Below are positions 3,984 to 6,148 of a stretch of 6,148 nucleotides of DNA, piece after piece. The stretch is from Blastocatellia bacterium. Lineage in GTDB: Bacteria; Acidobacteriota; Blastocatellia; Pyrinomonadales; Pyrinomonadaceae. The translations under genes and the position numbers were made by a program. Each line of letters opens with the position of its first letter. Position 1 is the stretch's first letter. Where the stretch lies: positions 1 to 6,148 of the forward strand of contig PSRF01000230.1 of assembly GCA_003175865.1 (NCBI GenBank). Direction: 5' to 3'. The notes below the pieces were generated by a model. That model was given only the letters and a program-made list of their open reading frames with translations. It did not search any database and had not been told where the DNA came from.

Positions 3984-6148
3984 TTACGAATCCAAGCTCG
4001 CGTGTGTCAGGATCTCAGGCGGAATTGGCTCCAGGAACCGTGACAGCGCCGGACTTCCATCAGTATCCGGGCCGCGATAGACATTAACTGGATAAACGTA
4101 GCTCAAATCCTTTCTCGCCCGAGTTGTCGCGACATAAAGCAGCCGCCTCTCTTCGTCGAGATCATCAAACTCATCCTGAAACCTGTTTGAAGGGAACCAC
4201 CCGTCCGTCATCCAGATAACGAAAAGATGATCCCATTCGAGACCCTTTGCAGAGTGAACCGTCGAGAGAGTAACAAAGCCAGAACCGCGTCGGATTGCAC
4301 TGCCTTGTAAAGCTTCAGTCGGATCCAACGAGATGTCCTCGAGCAACTTTGTCGACGTCTTGTAACGCTTTGCTATTGATTGTAAATGTTCAAGGTCCCG
4401 ACCGCGTCGTTGAACGTCATCATATTTGTTCTTCAAGAGTGGACGGTAGAACTTAAGCACTGACGACAACTGCTCACCAGGAGTTTTGCTTTCCGAAACT
4501 GTAGTTAAAACGCGAGCCAGCCGGATCAATTGCGTTTGATAACTGGCGCGGCCAGGAAAGCGATGCAATTTCTTGAACAACCCGCCCTTTGTCCGCGCTG
4601 ATCTGAACTCTCGTCGCTCCACACCGAGATATTCGAGAATCTGATACACCGTCGCGTCTCCCACATGATCGATCAGCTTTAGCATTCGAAACCACGAGAG
4701 CGTATCCGAGGGTTTTGAGACGACACGCAGAAACGATAGAGCGTCTTTAATGTGGGCCGACTCCGCAAACCTCATCCCGCCAAACTTCCGAAATGGTATT
4801 CCTTCTTTGCCTAACTCAATTTCCAGGTCAAAGGAGTGCGAGCTCGAACGAAAGAGGACGGCAATCTCACTCAATGGCACACCTTCCTCACGCAACTCAT
4901 CGATTCGCTGCGCAACGAAACGCGATTGTTCATTTTCATCTCGTGCGCTAACCACGACAGGTGCTTGCCCGCCATCGATTTTCGAAAAAAGGTGCTTCTT
5001 ATAGCTGTCCTTAACGTCATACATGATCGAGTTGGCAACATCGAGGATCGGTTGCGTGCTGCGATAGTTCTCTTCCAGCTTAATAATCTGCGCTAAAGGG
5101 AACAGTTTCGGAAACTCGAGCATGTTTCTGTGACTCGCGCCGCGAAACGAATAGATCGACTGAAATTCATCCCCCACTACAGCCACATTCTCGTGCCGTG
5201 CGGTCATCAGTTTCACGATTTGTGCTTGAAGTTTGTTTGTGTCCTGATACTCGTCAACCATTATGTAGCGGTATTGATCTGACAGTTGATCGCGCATGCG
5301 TTCACTATTTTCAAGCGCCTCTTTGAAACGAACTAACAAATCATCGTACGTCAGCATTTGTCGCGAGCGTTTGAACTCTTCAAACGAACGAAACAACTTT
5401 TCCAGTTCGCGTCGTTCATCAAGAAACTGTGGATACTCCTTCGTAAGCACAGTCTTTAGCGGAATGACTTTATTGACCATCATGCTGAAAATTCCAGCAA
5501 TCGTTCGCTTACGAGGAAAGTGACGACCTTTAGGCAGCTGTATGTCTCGACGGAGGAGATCAAGCAAATCTTCGGTGTCGCTTTGATCGAGTACTGTGAA
5601 ATTCCGTTCGACGCCAGCCTGGTCTGCAAATTTTCGCAGCACCGAGTGACCCAGCGAATGAAACGTCCCGCCTGACACTCGTTGACAACGAGGATCGGAG
5701 AGTGACGCGGCACGTGTCAGCATGCTGGTTGCTGCACGTCGCGTAAAGGTCAGTAACAAAACCGACTCCGGTTTTGCGCCGATCTCGACAAGACGTGCTA
5801 CTCGATAAACCAGGGTACGCGTTTTTCCTGTGCCCGCGCCGGCGACGATCAGTAAAGGGCCTTCGGTGGTTGTGACTGCTTTGAGCTGCGCTTCGTTTAG
5901 CTCCGCTTCGTAATCGATCGTGCGCGCACGCCCAGCCATTGTCAGGCGTTTCAAAACCAGCTTTGTCCGTGATGCGCCGATCGGAATTGCTTTTCCGAGT
6001 TCAACATCTCGCTGGAGTGCACGAAGATCGACCGCAAAGTCCACCAAAGTTTGATAACGATCTTTTGGTGTCTTGGCGAGTGCTTTCGCCAAAATGCGCT
6101 GAAGCTCGGCTGGTACATCCGCGTGAGTGGAGTCAGGGAGTCGTGGTT
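3984..6148 (-). CDS. Ser/Thr kinase C-lobe fused to UvrD/PcrA-type SF1A DNA helicase, 5' end beyond window
   Basis: The frame is open from the right edge to the TAA at 3984-3986: 720 codons visible, N-terminus missing. Numbering residue 1 at the Leu codon 6090-6092, the 18 residues before it and residues 1-31 match the end of a bacterial Ser/Thr kinase domain: PAELQRILAKALAKTPKDRY, with the subdomain XI Arg12 in KDRYQ, then DFAVDLRALQRD. A basic linker (32-60) leads into a complete ATP-driven 3'-5' helicase. It has a Q-motif (Gln69), Walker A AGAGTGKT (84-91), Ia LTFTRRAA (114-121), Ib GGTFHSLG (141-148), Walker B VDEYQD (279-284), III GDEFQSIYSFRGA (307-319), IV ENYRST (341-346), V TVHSAKGLEW (611-620) and VI RLLYVATTRAR (650-660). 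It ends soon after motif VI without the C-terminal extension of PcrA/UvrD and without a nuclease domain. The branch looks like short UvrD-like helicases ending in SRFLEPIP. The role (repair or fork clearance, possibly under kinase control) is inferred. An internal ATG at 5937-5939 precedes the helicase core but has no Shine-Dalgarno. Confidence 0.92.
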   Translation of the reverse strand, partial: PRLPDSTHADVPAELQRILAKALAKTPKDRYQTLVDFAVDLRALQRDVELGKAIPIGASRTKLVLKRLTMAGRARTIDYEAELNEAQLKAVTTTEGPLLIVAGAGTGKTRTLVYRVARLVEIGAKPESVLLLTFTRRAATSMLTRAASLSDPRCQRVSGGTFHSLGHSVLRKFADQAGVERNFTVLDQSDTEDLLDLLRRDIQLPKGRHFPRKRTIAGIFSMMVNKVIPLKTVLTKEYPQFLDERRELEKLFRSFEEFKRSRQMLTYDDLLVRFKEALENSERMRDQLSDQYRYIMVDEYQDTNKLQAQIVKLMTARHENVAVVGDEFQSIYSFRGASHRNMLEFPKLFPLAQIIKLEENYRSTQPILDVANSIMYDVKDSYKKHLFSKIDGGQAPVVVSARDENEQSRFVAQRIDELREEGVPLSEIAVLFRSSSHSFDLEIELGKEGIPFRKFGGMRFAESAHIKDALSFLRVVSKPSDTLSWFRMLKLIDHVGDATVYQILEYLGVERREFRSARTKGGLFKKLHRFPGRASYQTQLIRLARVLTTVSESKTPGEQLSSVLKFYRPLLKNKYDDVQRRGRDLEHLQSIAKRYKTSTKLLEDISLDPTEALQGSAIRRGSGFVTLSTVHSAKGLEWDHLFVIWMTDGWFPSNRFQDEFDDLDEERRLLYVATTRARKDLSYVYPVNVYRGPDTDGSPALSRFLEPIPPEILTHASLDS

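Noticed and set aside
4474..5713. Several 70-90 codon frames on both strands within the helicase gene
   Set aside because: They are out-of-frame shadows of the motif-complete helicase, with no start signals or family features.

Overview
The window reads as a stretch of chromosome from an Acidobacteriota bacterium, possibly class Blastocatellia. This placement is inference from gene style, not from a marker gene. The clues are a small acidobacterial-type hypothetical protein, the C-terminal end of a bacterial-type Ser/Thr protein kinase, moderate GC, weak or absent Shine-Dalgarno sequences, and a large palindromic element in three of the four intergenic gaps. There are five protein genes, two of them cut by the window ends. 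I see no RNA gene, CRISPR array, transposase or prophage gene.

Layout. Positions 1-972 (minus) hold the N-terminal part of a secreted SGNH/GDSL-type hydrolase. It is divergent from a PLP-dependent class I/II aminotransferase at 1213-2412 (plus). The gap between them contains a perfect 31-bp inverted repeat (988-1079) and a consensus-like -10 box. The aminotransferase is followed 70 bp later on the same strand by a secreted protein with a DUF4350/GATase-like look (2483-3415). This gene converges on a 90-aa conserved small protein (3609-3881, minus), and the convergent gap is filled by a second long inverted repeat with 42-bp arms (3449-3580). Upstream of the small gene is a short heptamer/inverted-repeat array (3927-3982). 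It abuts the stop codon of a large minus-strand gene (3984 to the right edge).

The large gene is the most notable object. It encodes a complete UvrD/PcrA-type superfamily 1A helicase whose reading frame continues upstream, with no stop, into the C-lobe end of a Ser/Thr protein kinase that runs off the window. It therefore appears to be a kinase-helicase fusion, which would link phosphorylation signalling to DNA unwinding in one polypeptide. Only about 49 kinase residues are visible, so kinase integrity cannot be judged here.

Apart from the aminotransferase and its downstream neighbour, which could be co-transcribed, the genes show no obvious shared pathway.
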